DNA of 64,000 bases from Paraburkholderia phenazinium. Its GTDB lineage: Bacteria; Pseudomonadota; Gammaproteobacteria; Burkholderiales; Burkholderiaceae. The DNA lies in assembly GCF_900142845.1 (NCBI RefSeq), contig NZ_FSRU01000002.1, positions 3,534,001 through 3,598,000 of the forward strand, given 5' to 3'. The notes beneath the pieces were generated by a model. The model was not told the DNA's origin. It did not search any database and saw only the letters and a program-made list of their open reading frames with translations. The translations under genes and the position numbers were made by a program. Positions within the stretch are counted from its first letter, which is position 1, and every line of letters begins with the position of its first letter. Shown one piece after another: positions 19,163 to 27,713 of the stretch.

Positions 19163-19978
19163 ATGACTGCTCCCACTCCCGCCGACGCCCTCACGCTGTA
19201 CGGCCAAACCTTTGCGAGCCGGGTGCTGCTCGGCACCTCGCGCTATCCGTCGCTGCAGTCGCTGTCCGACTCGATCGATGCCGCGAAGCCCGGCATGATC
19301 ACGGTCGCGCTGCGCCGCCAGATGAACGACGGCGGCGCCGAAGCCGGCTTTTTCGACCTGCTCAAACGCCACGGCGTGCCGGTGCTGCCGAACACGGCTG
19401 GCTGCCAGAGCGTCGGTGAGGCGGTCACGACCGCCCATATGGCGCGCGAAGTCTTCGAGACCGACTGGATCAAGCTCGAACTGATCGGCGACGACTACAC
19501 GCTGCAACCCGACCCGGTCGGCCTGATCGAAGCGGCCGCTCGGCTGGTGAAGGACGGCTTCAAGGTGCTGCCGTACTGTACTGAAGATCTGGTGATCGGC
19601 CGGCGCCTGCTCGACGCCGGCTGCGAGGCGCTGATGCCGTGGGGTGCGCCGATCGGCACCGGCAAGGGCGTGATCAATCCGTACGGCCTGCGGGTGCTGC
19701 GCGAGCGGCTGCCGGACGTGCCGCTGATCGTCGACGCGGGACTGGGCGTGCCGTCGCATGCGGCGCAGGTGATGGAATGGGGCTTCGACGGCGTGCTGCT
19801 GAACACCGCGGTGTCGCAGGCGACTCACCCCGAGGCGATGGCCCGTGCCTTCGCGCTGGGCGTCGAAGCGGGCCGCGAGGCCTATCTCGCGGGGCCGATG
19901 GCCGAACGTGAAACCGCCCACGCGAGCACGCCGGTGGTCGGCATGCCGTTCTGGCATCAGGACGGGAGCGCAGCATGA
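19163..19978 (+). CDS. thiG: Thiazole synthase
   Basis: TIM-barrel thiazole synthase, 271 residues, which joins deoxyxylulose phosphate, iminoacetate and ThiS thiocarboxylate into the thiazole moiety. Family segments are the opening [17 protein letters not shown], the lysine-bearing [11 protein letters not shown], and the phosphate loop [14 protein letters not shown] followed by [11 protein letters not shown]. The start chosen is the ATG after AAGGATTTTCAG; an upstream in-frame start would add residues with no family similarity. Its stop overlaps the thiE start (ATGA). Confidence 0.96.
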   Translation: MTAPTPADALTLYGQTFASRVLLGTSRYPSLQSLSDSIDAAKPGMITVALRRQMNDGGAEAGFFDLLKRHGVPVLPNTAGCQSVGEAVTTAHMAREVFETDWIKLELIGDDYTLQPDPVGLIEAAARLVKDGFKVLPYCTEDLVIGRRLLDAGCEALMPWGAPIGTGKGVINPYGLRVLRERLPDVPLIVDAGLGVPSHAAQVMEWGFDGVLLNTAVSQATHPEAMARAFALGVEAGREAYLAGPMAERETAHASTPVVGMPFWHQDGSAA

Positions 19979-21087
19979 ACGCGACCTCGACGCAGACTTC
20001 GCCGCTCGGCGGCCGCGACCTGTTCTGGCCGCCCGCCGACGAGCTGACCGAAGCCGCCGAGCGCATCCGCGCGCGGCTGGGCGACTGGCCGCCGACCCAC
20101 GCGCCGTGGCGCATCTGCCTGACCGCGCCGGACGACGCCAACGGCGGCGATCTGATCATCGTCGCCGACGCCCAGCAGCACGGCGAACCGGTGGCGCGCT
20201 GGCAGGTGCAGGGCGCGGGCGTGATCGTCGCGGCTGCAGGCCGTGCGACGCTGCATCTGGGCGGCGAGCGCTATTCGCTGGAAGGCCATCTGGCCGAAGA
20301 CTGGATCCCCGCGCTTGCCGCGTTTCTCGATTGTGGCTTTGCGCCGCACGACGCGCTGGTGCTGGCGCTCGCCTGGCGCGACGGCGACGAAACACGCGGC
20401 GCTGATGCCTGGCCCTCGGACCTGGCACGTTTTCCGCAGGTGACGGGCTTGCCGGCAGCGCCGCAGCAGGCGTTCGCGCGCTGCCCCGAACGCCTCGGGC
20501 TGTACCCGGTGCTGCCGACCGCCGAATGGGTCGAGCGGGTGGTTGGGTTGGGCGTGAAGACGGTTCAACTGCGTCGCAAGACGGCCGCCCCGGGCGAACT
20601 GGCGCGGGAGATCGCCCGCTGCGTCGCCGCAGGCCGCGCGCACGACGCCCAGGTGTTCATCAACGACCATTGGCAACTGGCGCTCGAAGCCGGCGCATAC
20701 GGCGTCCACCTCGGCCAGGAAGACCTGCACAAGGCCGACCTCGCGAAGCTCGCCGCGGCCGGTGTGCGGCTCGGTCTGTCCACGCACGGCTACTATGAGA
20801 TCCTCACCGCGCTGCACTTCCGGCCCAGCTACGTCGCGCTCGGCGCGGTGTTCCCGACCACCACCAAGGTGATGCCCACGGCGCCGCAAGGACTCGCGCG
20901 TCTCGCCCGCTACGTGCGCCTGCTCGACGGCGTCGTGCCGCTGGTGGCGATCGGCGGCATCGACCAGCAGGTGCTGCCGCAGGTGCTGGCGACGGGCGTC
21001 GGCTGTGCCGCCGTCGTGCGTGCCGTCACCGAGGCCGCCGATCCGGCCGACGCCATTTCTGCGATGCAGCGAGGGTTTACGCCATAA
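19975..21087 (+). CDS. thiE: Thiamine-phosphate synthase with N-terminal extension
   Basis: The C-terminal ~200 residues are a thiamine-phosphate synthase that couples HMP diphosphate to thiazole phosphate: [34 protein letters not shown], and [16 protein letters not shown] match the substrate-binding loops, with VAIGGI and the phosphate-binding [11 protein letters not shown] at the end. The first ~165 residues are extra compared with a normal ~210-residue ThiE. They show no confident domain, although [15 protein letters not shown] in a kinase-like context is faintly ThiD-like. Last gene of the riboswitch-controlled thi operon. Confidence 0.92.
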   Translation: MNATSTQTSPLGGRDLFWPPADELTEAAERIRARLGDWPPTHAPWRICLTAPDDANGGDLIIVADAQQHGEPVARWQVQGAGVIVAAAGRATLHLGGERYSLEGHLAEDWIPALAAFLDCGFAPHDALVLALAWRDGDETRGADAWPSDLARFPQVTGLPAAPQQAFARCPERLGLYPVLPTAEWVERVVGLGVKTVQLRRKTAAPGELAREIARCVAAGRAHDAQVFINDHWQLALEAGAYGVHLGQEDLHKADLAKLAAAGVRLGLSTHGYYEILTALHFRPSYVALGAVFPTTTKVMPTAPQGLARLARYVRLLDGVVPLVAIGGIDQQVLPQVLATGVGCAAVVRAVTEAADPADAISAMQRGFTP

Positions 21088-21127
21088 TCGCGGCGTCCCT
21101 GTCTACGGGGACGGGGCGCGTCACGGC

Positions 21128-21152
21128 ATCATTCGCATGATGGCCCTATAAT
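21128..21152 (+). promoter_or_regulatory. Candidate promoter and dyad upstream of mlaF
   Basis: A perfect TATAAT (21147-21152) lies 33 bases before the mlaF GTG. Immediately upstream is CATCAT-TCGC-ATGATG (21128-21143), a symmetrical dyad that could be a regulator site. No good -35 box is visible, so an activator may be needed. This is sequence pattern only. Confidence 0.4.
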
Positions 21153-21184
21153 TCGGCCTTCTGTGTAAAAGGATCGTCAGCTTC

Positions 21185-22006
21185 GTGCCCTCCTCCTCCG
21201 AGACCCTTCTCGAGCTTCGCGACGTCGACTTCGGTTACGGCGACCGGCTCGTCCTGTCGAACCTGAATCTGCGCTTCCAGCGCGGCCAGGTCGTCGCGGT
21301 CATGGGCGGCTCGGGGTGCGGCAAGACCACCGTGCTGCGGCTGATCGGCGGCCTCGTGCGCGCCCAGCGCGGCCAGATCCTGTTCCAGGGGCAGGACATC
21401 GGCGCGCAGACGCGCGACGGCCTGTACGCCCTGCGCCGCAAGATGGGCATGCTGTTCCAGTTCGGCGCCCTGTTTACCGACATGTCGGTGTTCGAAAATG
21501 TGGCTTTTACGCTACGCGAGCACACCGATCTGCCCGAAGAACTGATCCGCGACCTGGTGTTGATGAAGCTCAACGCGGTCGGCCTGCGTGGCGCGCGCGA
21601 CCTGTCCCCGGCGGAGATTTCCGGCGGCATGGCGCGCCGGGTGGCGCTCGCCCGGGCCATCGCGCTCGACCCCGAACTGATGATGTACGACGAACCGTTC
21701 GCCGGTCTCGATCCCATTTCGCTCGGCATCACCGCCAACCTGATCCGCGCGCTGAATCAGGCGCTCGGCGCCACCTCGATTCTGGTGACGCACGACGTGC
21801 CGGAGTCGTTCGCGATCGCCGACTACGTCTATTTCCTCGCCAACGGCGGTGTGCACGCCGAAGGCACACCTGCCCAGTTGCGGGCCTCGACCGATCCCAC
21901 CGTGCGCCAGTTCATCGACGGCGCGCCGGACGGTCCGTTCAAGTTCCACTATCCCAGCAACACGCCGCTTGCGGCAGACTTCGGCATCGGCGGGGGACAG
22001 GCATGA
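21185..22006 (+). CDS. mlaF: Phospholipid ABC transporter ATPase MlaF
   Basis: ATPase of the Mla retrograde/anterograde phospholipid transporter at the inner membrane, 273 residues from a GTG start. Walker A is GGSGCGKTT, the ABC signature is ISGGMARRVALARA (MlaF-type SGGM rather than SGGQ), and Walker B is LMMYDEPFAGLD. The stop overlaps the mlaE start by four bases. It powers lipid exchange through the MlaFEDB complex that keeps the outer leaflet of the outer membrane free of phospholipid. Confidence 0.96.
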   Translation: MPSSSETLLELRDVDFGYGDRLVLSNLNLRFQRGQVVAVMGGSGCGKTTVLRLIGGLVRAQRGQILFQGQDIGAQTRDGLYALRRKMGMLFQFGALFTDMSVFENVAFTLREHTDLPEELIRDLVLMKLNAVGLRGARDLSPAEISGGMARRVALARAIALDPELMMYDEPFAGLDPISLGITANLIRALNQALGATSILVTHDVPESFAIADYVYFLANGGVHAEGTPAQLRASTDPTVRQFIDGAPDGPFKFHYPSNTPLAADFGIGGGQA

Positions 22007-22770
22007 TCAGTTCGATCGGACGTTCGGTCATCGGCGGCCTTGAAACCGCCGGCTATGCCACGCGGCTCTTCTTCCGCCTGGTGCTCGAATTCTTCCCGTT
22101 GCTGCGCCGTCCGCGTCTTGTCACGAAGCAGATCCACTTCGTGGGTAATTATTCGCTCGTGATCATCGCGGTGTCGGGGCTGTTCGTCGGCTTCGTGCTC
22201 GGGCTGCAGGGCTACAACACGCTGAACCGCTACGGTTCCGAGCAGGCGCTCGGGCTGCTGGTGGCGCTGTCGCTCGTGCGCGAGCTCGGGCCGGTCGTCA
22301 CCGCGCTGCTGTTCGCGGGCCGCGCCGGCACCTCGCTTACCGCTGAAATCGGTCTGATGAAGGCCGGCGAGCAACTGACAGCCATGGAAATGATGGCGGT
22401 CGACCCGATCAAGATCGTGGTCGCGCCGCGCCTGTGGGCGGGCATCATCTCCATGCCGATCCTCGCGGCGATTTTCAGCGCGGTCGGGATCGGCGGCGGC
22501 TATGTCGTGGGCGTTCTGATGATCGGCGTGGATGCCGGCTCGTTCTGGTCGCAGATGCAGGGCGGCGTCGACGTGTGGGCTGACGTCGGCAACGGGGTGA
22601 TCAAGAGTATCGTGTTCGGCTTTGCGGTGACGTTCATCGCGCTCTTCCAGGGCTACGAAGCCAAACCGACCCCGGAAGGTGTTTCACGGGCGACGACCAA
22701 GACGGTGGTGTACGGCTCGCTGGCCGTGCTCGGCCTCGATTTCCTGCTGACCGCATTGATGTTCAGCTAA
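22003..22770 (+). CDS. mlaE: Phospholipid ABC transporter permease MlaE
   Basis: Membrane permease of 255 residues, MlaE/YrbE family. Typical segments: GLQGYNTLNRYGSEQALGLL, the ELGPVVTALLFAGRAGTSL motif and AEIGLMKAGEQLTAMEMM, with about five or six hydrophobic helices. The ATG used overlaps the mlaF TGA, whereas longer open sequence upstream in this frame is an out-of-frame shadow of mlaF. It forms the inner-membrane channel with MlaD above it. Confidence 0.95.
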   Translation: MISSIGRSVIGGLETAGYATRLFFRLVLEFFPLLRRPRLVTKQIHFVGNYSLVIIAVSGLFVGFVLGLQGYNTLNRYGSEQALGLLVALSLVRELGPVVTALLFAGRAGTSLTAEIGLMKAGEQLTAMEMMAVDPIKIVVAPRLWAGIISMPILAAIFSAVGIGGGYVVGVLMIGVDAGSFWSQMQGGVDVWADVGNGVIKSIVFGFAVTFIALFQGYEAKPTPEGVSRATTKTVVYGSLAVLGLDFLLTALMFS

Positions 22771-22857
22771 AAAACCGCGCGACGCGCCTTCCGCCGCGGG
22801 CATTGACTTGCCTGCGCCGCGCGGAAGGGGTGGCCGGCGCGACGGATTCTCTTTGGG

Positions 22858-23409
22858 ATGACGATGAAAAAGACTGCTCTCGACTTCTGGGTCGGCCTGT
22901 TTGTGGTGCTGGGTTTCGTGGCGCTGCTGTTCCTGGCGCTGAAGGCCGGCAACATGAGCTCCTTGTCGTTTCAGGCAACCTATCCGGTCAAACTGAAGTT
23001 CGACAATATCGGAGGCCTGAAGGCGCGCGCGCCGGTGAAGAGCGCGGGCGTGACGGTCGGCCGGGTCGATTCGATCGGTTTCGACAGCAATTCGTACCAG
23101 GCCGTGGTGACGATCGATCTGGACAAGCAATACCCGTTTCCGAAGGACACCTCCGCCAAGATCCTGACCTCGGGCCTGCTCGGTGAGCAGTACATCGGTC
23201 TGGAACCGGGCGGCGATAGCGAAATGCTGAAAGCAGGCGACACGATCTCGATGACGCAGTCGGCCATCGTGCTCGAAAACCTGATCGGCCAATTCCTCTA
23301 TAGCAAGGCGGCAGATTCGGGTGCCGCCAAGTCGGGCGCGTCCGCTGCGGCCCCCGCGCCGGCGGCACCGGCACCGGCCGTGCCCGCCTCGGGCGCGTCG
23401 GGTCAATAA
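22858..23409 (+). CDS. mlaD: Mla transporter substrate-binding MCE protein MlaD
   Basis: A 183-residue MCE-domain protein: one N-terminal transmembrane helix (residues ~8-30), then the MCE domain (~40-145; YPVKLKFDNIGGLKARAPVKSAGVTVG and GLLGEQYIGLEPGG). MlaD makes a hexameric ring above MlaE and receives lipids. The C-terminal ~30 residues form an Ala/Pro/Ser-rich tail not needed for the fold; MlaA in the same operon has a similar tail. An ATG two codons later is an alternative start. Confidence 0.95.
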   Translation: MTMKKTALDFWVGLFVVLGFVALLFLALKAGNMSSLSFQATYPVKLKFDNIGGLKARAPVKSAGVTVGRVDSIGFDSNSYQAVVTIDLDKQYPFPKDTSAKILTSGLLGEQYIGLEPGGDSEMLKAGDTISMTQSAIVLENLIGQFLYSKAADSGAAKSGASAAAPAPAAPAPAVPASGASGQ

Positions 23410-23420
23410 GGAGAACAAGA

Positions 23421-24422
23421 ATGCAGACCATGCGCGTCCGTTTCACGGCGCTCGCGTTCGGCGCGGCGATGCTGGCCGGCTGTGCGACCGTCCAGACCCC
23501 CACCAAAGGTGACCCCTTGGAAGGGTTGAACCGCACCGTCTTCAAGTTCAACGACAAGGTCGACCAGTACGCGTTGAAGCCGGTCGCCAAAGGCTACGTG
23601 TACATCACGCCGCAGCCGATACGCGACAGCGTGACGAACTTCTTCTCGAATATCGGCGACGTCTACGTTGCGGCGAACAACCTGCTGCAATTGAAGATTA
23701 CCGATGGCGTCGAAGACATCATGCGGATCGTCATCAACACCACCTTCGGCGTGGGCGGCCTGTTCGACGTGGCCACGCTCGCGAAGCTGCCCAAGCACGA
23801 CAACGACCTCGGCCTCACTCTCGGCCACTATGGCGTGCCGGCGGGTCCGTACCTCGTGCTGCCGCTGTTCGGGCCGAGCACGGTGCGCGACGCGGTGGGC
23901 TCGATTGGCGCTTACTATGTCAATCCGCTGTCGTACATTCATCCGGATGGCCTGAGCTGGGCGCTGTACGGCGTGAACATCGTCAACACGCGGGCCAACC
24001 TGCTGGGCGCGAGCGACGTGCTGGAAGGCGCGGCGCTCGACAAATACTCGTTCGTGCGTAACGCCTATCTGCAGCGCCGCAACTATCTGCTGTCGCAAGG
24101 CAAGGGCGGCGGCAACGCGTCGTTGCCGGATTACGGCGACAATGCACCGCTGCCCAAGTACGACGATGTGGATGGCAGCGCTGCGGCGCCGGCTGCCGCA
24201 GCGCCTGCAACGGCGGCCTCTGCTCCGGGTGCGGCTTCTGCGCCGGCGAGCGCAGCGGCTCCGCAAAGCGCGTCGGGCGCCACCGCCGCCGCTGCGGCGC
24301 CTGCCTCCGGTGTGTCGACGTCGCCGCCGCTGGATATGAACGGCGGTCCGGAGAACGATCAGGTGCCGGCCGACCAGATCGTCCCGCCGCGGCTTGATTT
24401 CCCATCGTTCAAATTGCGTTGA
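23421..24422 (+). CDS. mlaA: Outer-membrane lipoprotein MlaA (VacJ)
   Basis: MlaA/VacJ lipoprotein, 333 residues: lipobox LAGC, then the family signature DPLEGLNRTVFKFNDKVDQY, the region ITDGVEDIMRIVINTTFGVGGLFD and YLVLPLFGPSTVRDAVG. It sits in the outer membrane and removes mislocalised phospholipid from the outer leaflet. The core is about 240 residues; the last ~90 residues are a low-complexity Ala/Ser/Pro-rich extension. In E. coli mlaA is unlinked to mlaFEDCB; here it lies within the operon between mlaD and mlaC. Confidence 0.95.
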   Translation: MQTMRVRFTALAFGAAMLAGCATVQTPTKGDPLEGLNRTVFKFNDKVDQYALKPVAKGYVYITPQPIRDSVTNFFSNIGDVYVAANNLLQLKITDGVEDIMRIVINTTFGVGGLFDVATLAKLPKHDNDLGLTLGHYGVPAGPYLVLPLFGPSTVRDAVGSIGAYYVNPLSYIHPDGLSWALYGVNIVNTRANLLGASDVLEGAALDKYSFVRNAYLQRRNYLLSQGKGGGNASLPDYGDNAPLPKYDDVDGSAAAPAAAAPATAASAPGAASAPASAAAPQSASGATAAAAAPASGVSTSPPLDMNGGPENDQVPADQIVPPRLDFPSFKLR

Positions 24423-24542
24423 GGGGGCAGTCGTAACACCTGGAAACGACTCTCGCAGTTTGCGCGTGGATCGCGGATGAACTCGCGTGCTATTGTCGGT
24501 TCCAAGGTTTGCGCTGCACTATTTCATTCTGTCAGGCTCAAT

Positions 24543-25172
24543 ATGAAAAAATTCTTCCTCATTTCGGTTTTTGCTGCGTTCTTTTCGTTCGGTGGCACGG
24601 CGTTCGCGCAAGCGGTGGATAGCAGCGCGCCCGACGCCCTGATCAAGACGGTCACCCAGCAGGTGGTCGACGCGGTCCGTAACGACAAGTCGATCCAGCA
24701 GGGCGATATTTCCCACATCACCCAGCTCGTCAACGAGAAAATCCTGCCGTACACGGACTTCCGCCGCACGACGCAACTGGCGATGGGCCGCAACTGGCGC
24801 GCCGCGACGCCCGACCAGCAAAACGCGGTGGTCGAGCAGTTCAAGATGCTGCTGATCCGCACGTATTCGGGCGCGCTGGCGCAGGTCAAGGACCAGCAGA
24901 TCCAGTACAAGCCGTTCCGCATGAACCCGGACGACACCGACACGGTGGTGCGCTCGGTGGTCATGAACAACGGTTCGCCGGTGGAACTGGACTACCGTCT
25001 GTACAAGACGGCGCAAGGCTGGCGCGTGTATGACATCAACGTGCTCGGCGCATGGCTGATCCAGGCGTATCAGCAACAGTTCAACGAGCAGATCCAGCAG
25101 CACGGCGTGGATGGGCTGATCCAGTTCCTCACGCAGCGTAACCAGCAACTCGCCGCAGGCAAGCAGTCGTGA
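24543..25172 (+). CDS. mlaC: Periplasmic phospholipid carrier MlaC
   Basis: A 209-residue exported protein: signal peptide KKFFLISVFAAFFSFGGTAFA, then the MlaC/Ttg2D fold (ITQLVNEKILPYTDFRRTTQLAMGRNWRAAT, VEQFKMLLIRTYSGAL, and YDINVLGAWLIQAYQQQFNEQI). It ferries phospholipids between MlaA and MlaFEDB through the periplasm. The start at ATG (preceding KKFF) is chosen over an upstream in-frame ATG because it begins the signal peptide. The stop overlaps mlaB (GTGA). Confidence 0.95.
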   Translation: MKKFFLISVFAAFFSFGGTAFAQAVDSSAPDALIKTVTQQVVDAVRNDKSIQQGDISHITQLVNEKILPYTDFRRTTQLAMGRNWRAATPDQQNAVVEQFKMLLIRTYSGALAQVKDQQIQYKPFRMNPDDTDTVVRSVVMNNGSPVELDYRLYKTAQGWRVYDINVLGAWLIQAYQQQFNEQIQQHGVDGLIQFLTQRNQQLAAGKQS

Positions 25173-25474
25173 GCACAGCGGTGAACGCCGAGGTCCGCTC
25201 CGTAGCGGGCCGTTTCGAAACCGGTACGACGCTGACCCACGCGAGCGCCAAAACCGCGCTCGCGGCGGGGCTACAGCGTATCGCGGCGGGCGCGACCGGT
25301 GTCGATTGCGCGCCGCTCGCGCAGTTCGATTCGTCGGCGCTCGCCGTGCTGATTGCGTGGCAGCGTGCCGCCCAGGCACGCGGCGCCGCGCTCGACATCG
25401 TCAATCTGCCGGCTGGCCTCGCCAGCCTGGCGCACGCCTACGGCGTCGACGTCCTCCTCTCCTCGCGACATTGA
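25169..25474 (+). CDS. mlaB: STAS-domain protein MlaB
   Basis: A 101-residue STAS-domain protein starting at GTG that overlaps the mlaC stop by four bases. DSSALAVLIAWQRAAQARGAALDIVNLP matches the STAS helix that contacts the ATPase. MlaB binds MlaF and is needed for assembly and activity of the transporter. It is the last gene of the mlaFEDACB set; a palindrome follows at 25521-25535. Confidence 0.9.
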   Translation: MSTAVNAEVRSVAGRFETGTTLTHASAKTALAAGLQRIAAGATGVDCAPLAQFDSSALAVLIAWQRAAQARGAALDIVNLPAGLASLAHAYGVDVLLSSRH

Positions 25475-25520
25475 CGCTCTACTGACGCTTCCGGCGTCGC
25501 CTCCCAATCCCCCGGGCCAG

Positions 25521-25548
25521 GTCGGGACTCCCGACTTTGCCCTATAAT
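25521..25548 (+). promoter_or_regulatory. Hairpin plus TATAAT upstream of ABC ATPase gene
   Basis: The 15-base sequence GTCGGGACTCCCGAC is a perfect hairpin (25521-25535) 46 bases after mlaB, and a TATAAT box (25543-25548) follows. It could serve as a terminator for mla, an operator, or part of a promoter for the downstream ABC genes. No experimental or comparative support is available here. Confidence 0.35.
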
Positions 25549-25654
25549 CAAACGTTTTTTGCGGCTCGGGTTGTACTTGAAACGAGCCCCAATTTCGTCC
25601 CCTCCAGCACTTTGCGCACCTATCAGGCGCCGTGATCCAAAGCGGCGCACAGTC

Positions 25655-26587
25655 ATGCCAGCCATAGAAATTCGTAACGTCAAGAAGCGCTACAAAGATC
25701 TTCAGGCGCTCAAGGGCGTCAGCCTCACGGTGGAAGAAGGCGAGTTTTTCGGACTGCTCGGTCCGAACGGCGCGGGCAAAACGACGCTTATCAGCATACT
25801 CGCCGGTCTCGCGCGCGCCGATGAAGGCAGCATCGCGGTGCGCGGCCACGACGTCGTCACTGATTTCCGCGACGCGCGCCGGGCGCTGGGCGTCGTGCCG
25901 CAGGAACTCGTGTTCGACCCGTTCTTCACGGTGCGCGAGACCTTGCGCATCCAGTCCGGCTACTACGGCCTGCGCAACAACGACGCGTGGATCGACGAGG
26001 TGATGGCCAACCTCGATCTCACCGAAAAGGCCGACGCCAACATGCGCGCGCTGTCGGGCGGGATGAAGCGCCGCGTGCTGGTCGCGCAGGCGCTGGTGCA
26101 CCGGCCGCCGGTGATCGTGCTCGACGAGCCCACCGCTGGCGTCGACGTGGAGCTGCGTCAAACCTTGTGGAAGTTCATCTCGCGCCTGAATCGCGAAGGC
26201 CACACGATCGTGCTGACCACGCACTATCTGGAAGAAGCGGAATCGCTGTGCGACCGGATTGCGATGTTGCGGCGCGGCGAAGTGGTCGCGCTCGAGCGCA
26301 CCAGCACGCTGCTGCAACGCTTTGCCGGCATGCAACTGTTCCTGCGCTTTACCGAGGGCGTGCTGCCGGCCGAATTGCGGCCGCTCGAAGTCGAGTCCGG
26401 CGCGGGCAACGGCCATAGCCGGCAGCATCTGCTGCGTCTCGCGAGCTACGACGAGGTCGAGCGGATTCTCGCGCAGTGCCGCAGCGCCGGTTGCAAGCTG
26501 GAAGAAGTCGAGGTGCGCAAGGCCGACCTCGAAGACGTTTTCGTTCAGGTGATGAACGGTCCGGAAGTGATCGAGGGGCTTGCATGA
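25655..26587 (+). CDS. ABC-2 type transporter ATPase (YadG-like)
   Basis: A 310-residue ABC ATPase: Walker A GPNGAGKTT, signature LSGGMKRRVLVAQAL, Walker B VIVLDEPTAGVD and switch HYLEEAE. A C-terminal ~80-residue extension is typical of exporters with separate ABC-2 permeases. The start is the ATG before PAIEIRNV, the beginning of the ABC fold. Its stop overlaps the permease start (ATGA). Related YadGH systems are of unknown substrate; position between mla and bolA/murA suggests an envelope role. Confidence 0.92.
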   Translation: MPAIEIRNVKKRYKDLQALKGVSLTVEEGEFFGLLGPNGAGKTTLISILAGLARADEGSIAVRGHDVVTDFRDARRALGVVPQELVFDPFFTVRETLRIQSGYYGLRNNDAWIDEVMANLDLTEKADANMRALSGGMKRRVLVAQALVHRPPVIVLDEPTAGVDVELRQTLWKFISRLNREGHTIVLTTHYLEEAESLCDRIAMLRRGEVVALERTSTLLQRFAGMQLFLRFTEGVLPAELRPLEVESGAGNGHSRQHLLRLASYDEVERILAQCRSAGCKLEEVEVRKADLEDVFVQVMNGPEVIEGLA

Positions 26588-27348
26588 GCGGTTTTAGTGG
26601 ATTTCGCACGCTGTTTTACAAGGAAATTCTGCGTTTCTGGAAGGTTGCGTTCCAGACGGTCCTCGCGCCGGTGATCACGGCGCTGCTGTATCTGACGATT
26701 TTCGGCCACGCGCTGCGCGGTCACGTGCAGGTCTATCCGGGCGTCGAGTACACGAGCTTCCTGATTCCGGGGCTGGTAATGATGAGCGTGTTGCAGAACG
26801 CGTTCGCCAATAGCTCGTCGTCGCTAATCCAGTCGAAAATCACCGGCAACCTGGTGTTCGTGCTACTGCCGCCGCTGTCCCACTATGAGATGTACTGCGC
26901 GTATGTGCTGGCTTCGGTGGTGCGGGGTCTGGCGGTCGGCTTCGGCGTGTTTATCGTGACAATCTGGTTCGTGCCGCTCAGTTTCAGCGCGCCCTTGATC
27001 ATCATTGCCTTTGCCGTGCTGGGCGCGGGGATTCTCGGCACGCTCGGTCTGATCGCCGGCATCTGGGCCGAGAAGTTCGATCAGCTCGCCGCGTTCCAGA
27101 ATTTTCTGATCATGCCGCTCACGTTCCTGTCGGGCGTGTTCTACTCGACGCATACGCTGCCGCCGGTGTGGCGCGAAGTGTCGCGGCTGAATCCCTTTTT
27201 CTACATGATCGACGGCTTTCGCTACGGTTTCTTCGGGGTCTCGGATATCGATCCGCTCGTGAGCCTGGCCATCGTCGCCGGTTTCTTCGTGGTGCTGGCC
27301 GTGGCGGCGATGCGCATGCTCGCCTCCGGCTACAAACTGCGCCACTGA
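26584..27348 (+). CDS. ABC-2 type permease (YadH-like)
   Basis: A 254-residue membrane protein with about six helices, of the ABC-2 permease family. It shows the typical YPGVEYTSFLIPGLVMMSVLQNAFANSSSSL loop after helix 2 and FLSGVFYSTHTLPPVWREVSRLNPF before the last helix. It pairs with the ATPase whose stop codon it overlaps, to make an exporter. Substrate unknown. The bolA-like gene starts 14 bases later. Confidence 0.92.
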   Translation: MSGFSGFRTLFYKEILRFWKVAFQTVLAPVITALLYLTIFGHALRGHVQVYPGVEYTSFLIPGLVMMSVLQNAFANSSSSLIQSKITGNLVFVLLPPLSHYEMYCAYVLASVVRGLAVGFGVFIVTIWFVPLSFSAPLIIIAFAVLGAGILGTLGLIAGIWAEKFDQLAAFQNFLIMPLTFLSGVFYSTHTLPPVWREVSRLNPFFYMIDGFRYGFFGVSDIDPLVSLAIVAGFFVVLAVAAMRMLASGYKLRH

Positions 27349-27362
27349 CGAGGAGCTTTCCC

Positions 27363-27602
27363 ATGTTGCCGACTCCTGAACAGGTCAAGCAATACATCGC
27401 GGTTGGACTCGCCTGCGAGCATCTGGAAGTCGAAGGCGACGGTCAGCATTTCTTTGCGACCATCGTGTCTCCGAGCTTCGAAGGCAAGCGGCTGATTCAG
27501 CGTCATCAACTCGTGTATGCGGCGCTCGGCGACCGCATGCGCGAAGAAATCCACGCGCTCAGCATGAAGACGCTGACGCCCGCCGAATGGCAAAACGCGT
27601 AA
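27363..27602 (+). CDS. BolA/IbaG-family protein
   Basis: A 79-residue protein of the BolA family (class II fold), with the conserved ending FEGKRLIQRHQLVYAALGDRMREEIHALSMKTLTPAEW. BolA-like IbaG proteins bind glutaredoxin and take part in iron-sulfur trafficking and acid response. A strong GAGGAG ribosome-binding site precedes the ATG. It lies just upstream of murA, as ibaG does in E. coli, so the name IbaG is plausible. Confidence 0.9.
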   Translation: MLPTPEQVKQYIAVGLACEHLEVEGDGQHFFATIVSPSFEGKRLIQRHQLVYAALGDRMREEIHALSMKTLTPAEWQNA

Positions 27603-27713
27603 TCTGGAACGTTAGTGCGAATTACACAAGACAGGCGCGAGGCCGGTAGTGGCGCCGCCGCAGAAAGCAATGCAGCTCCGGTGCAGAGCCGGATCGATCA
27701 GGAACTGACAGGT

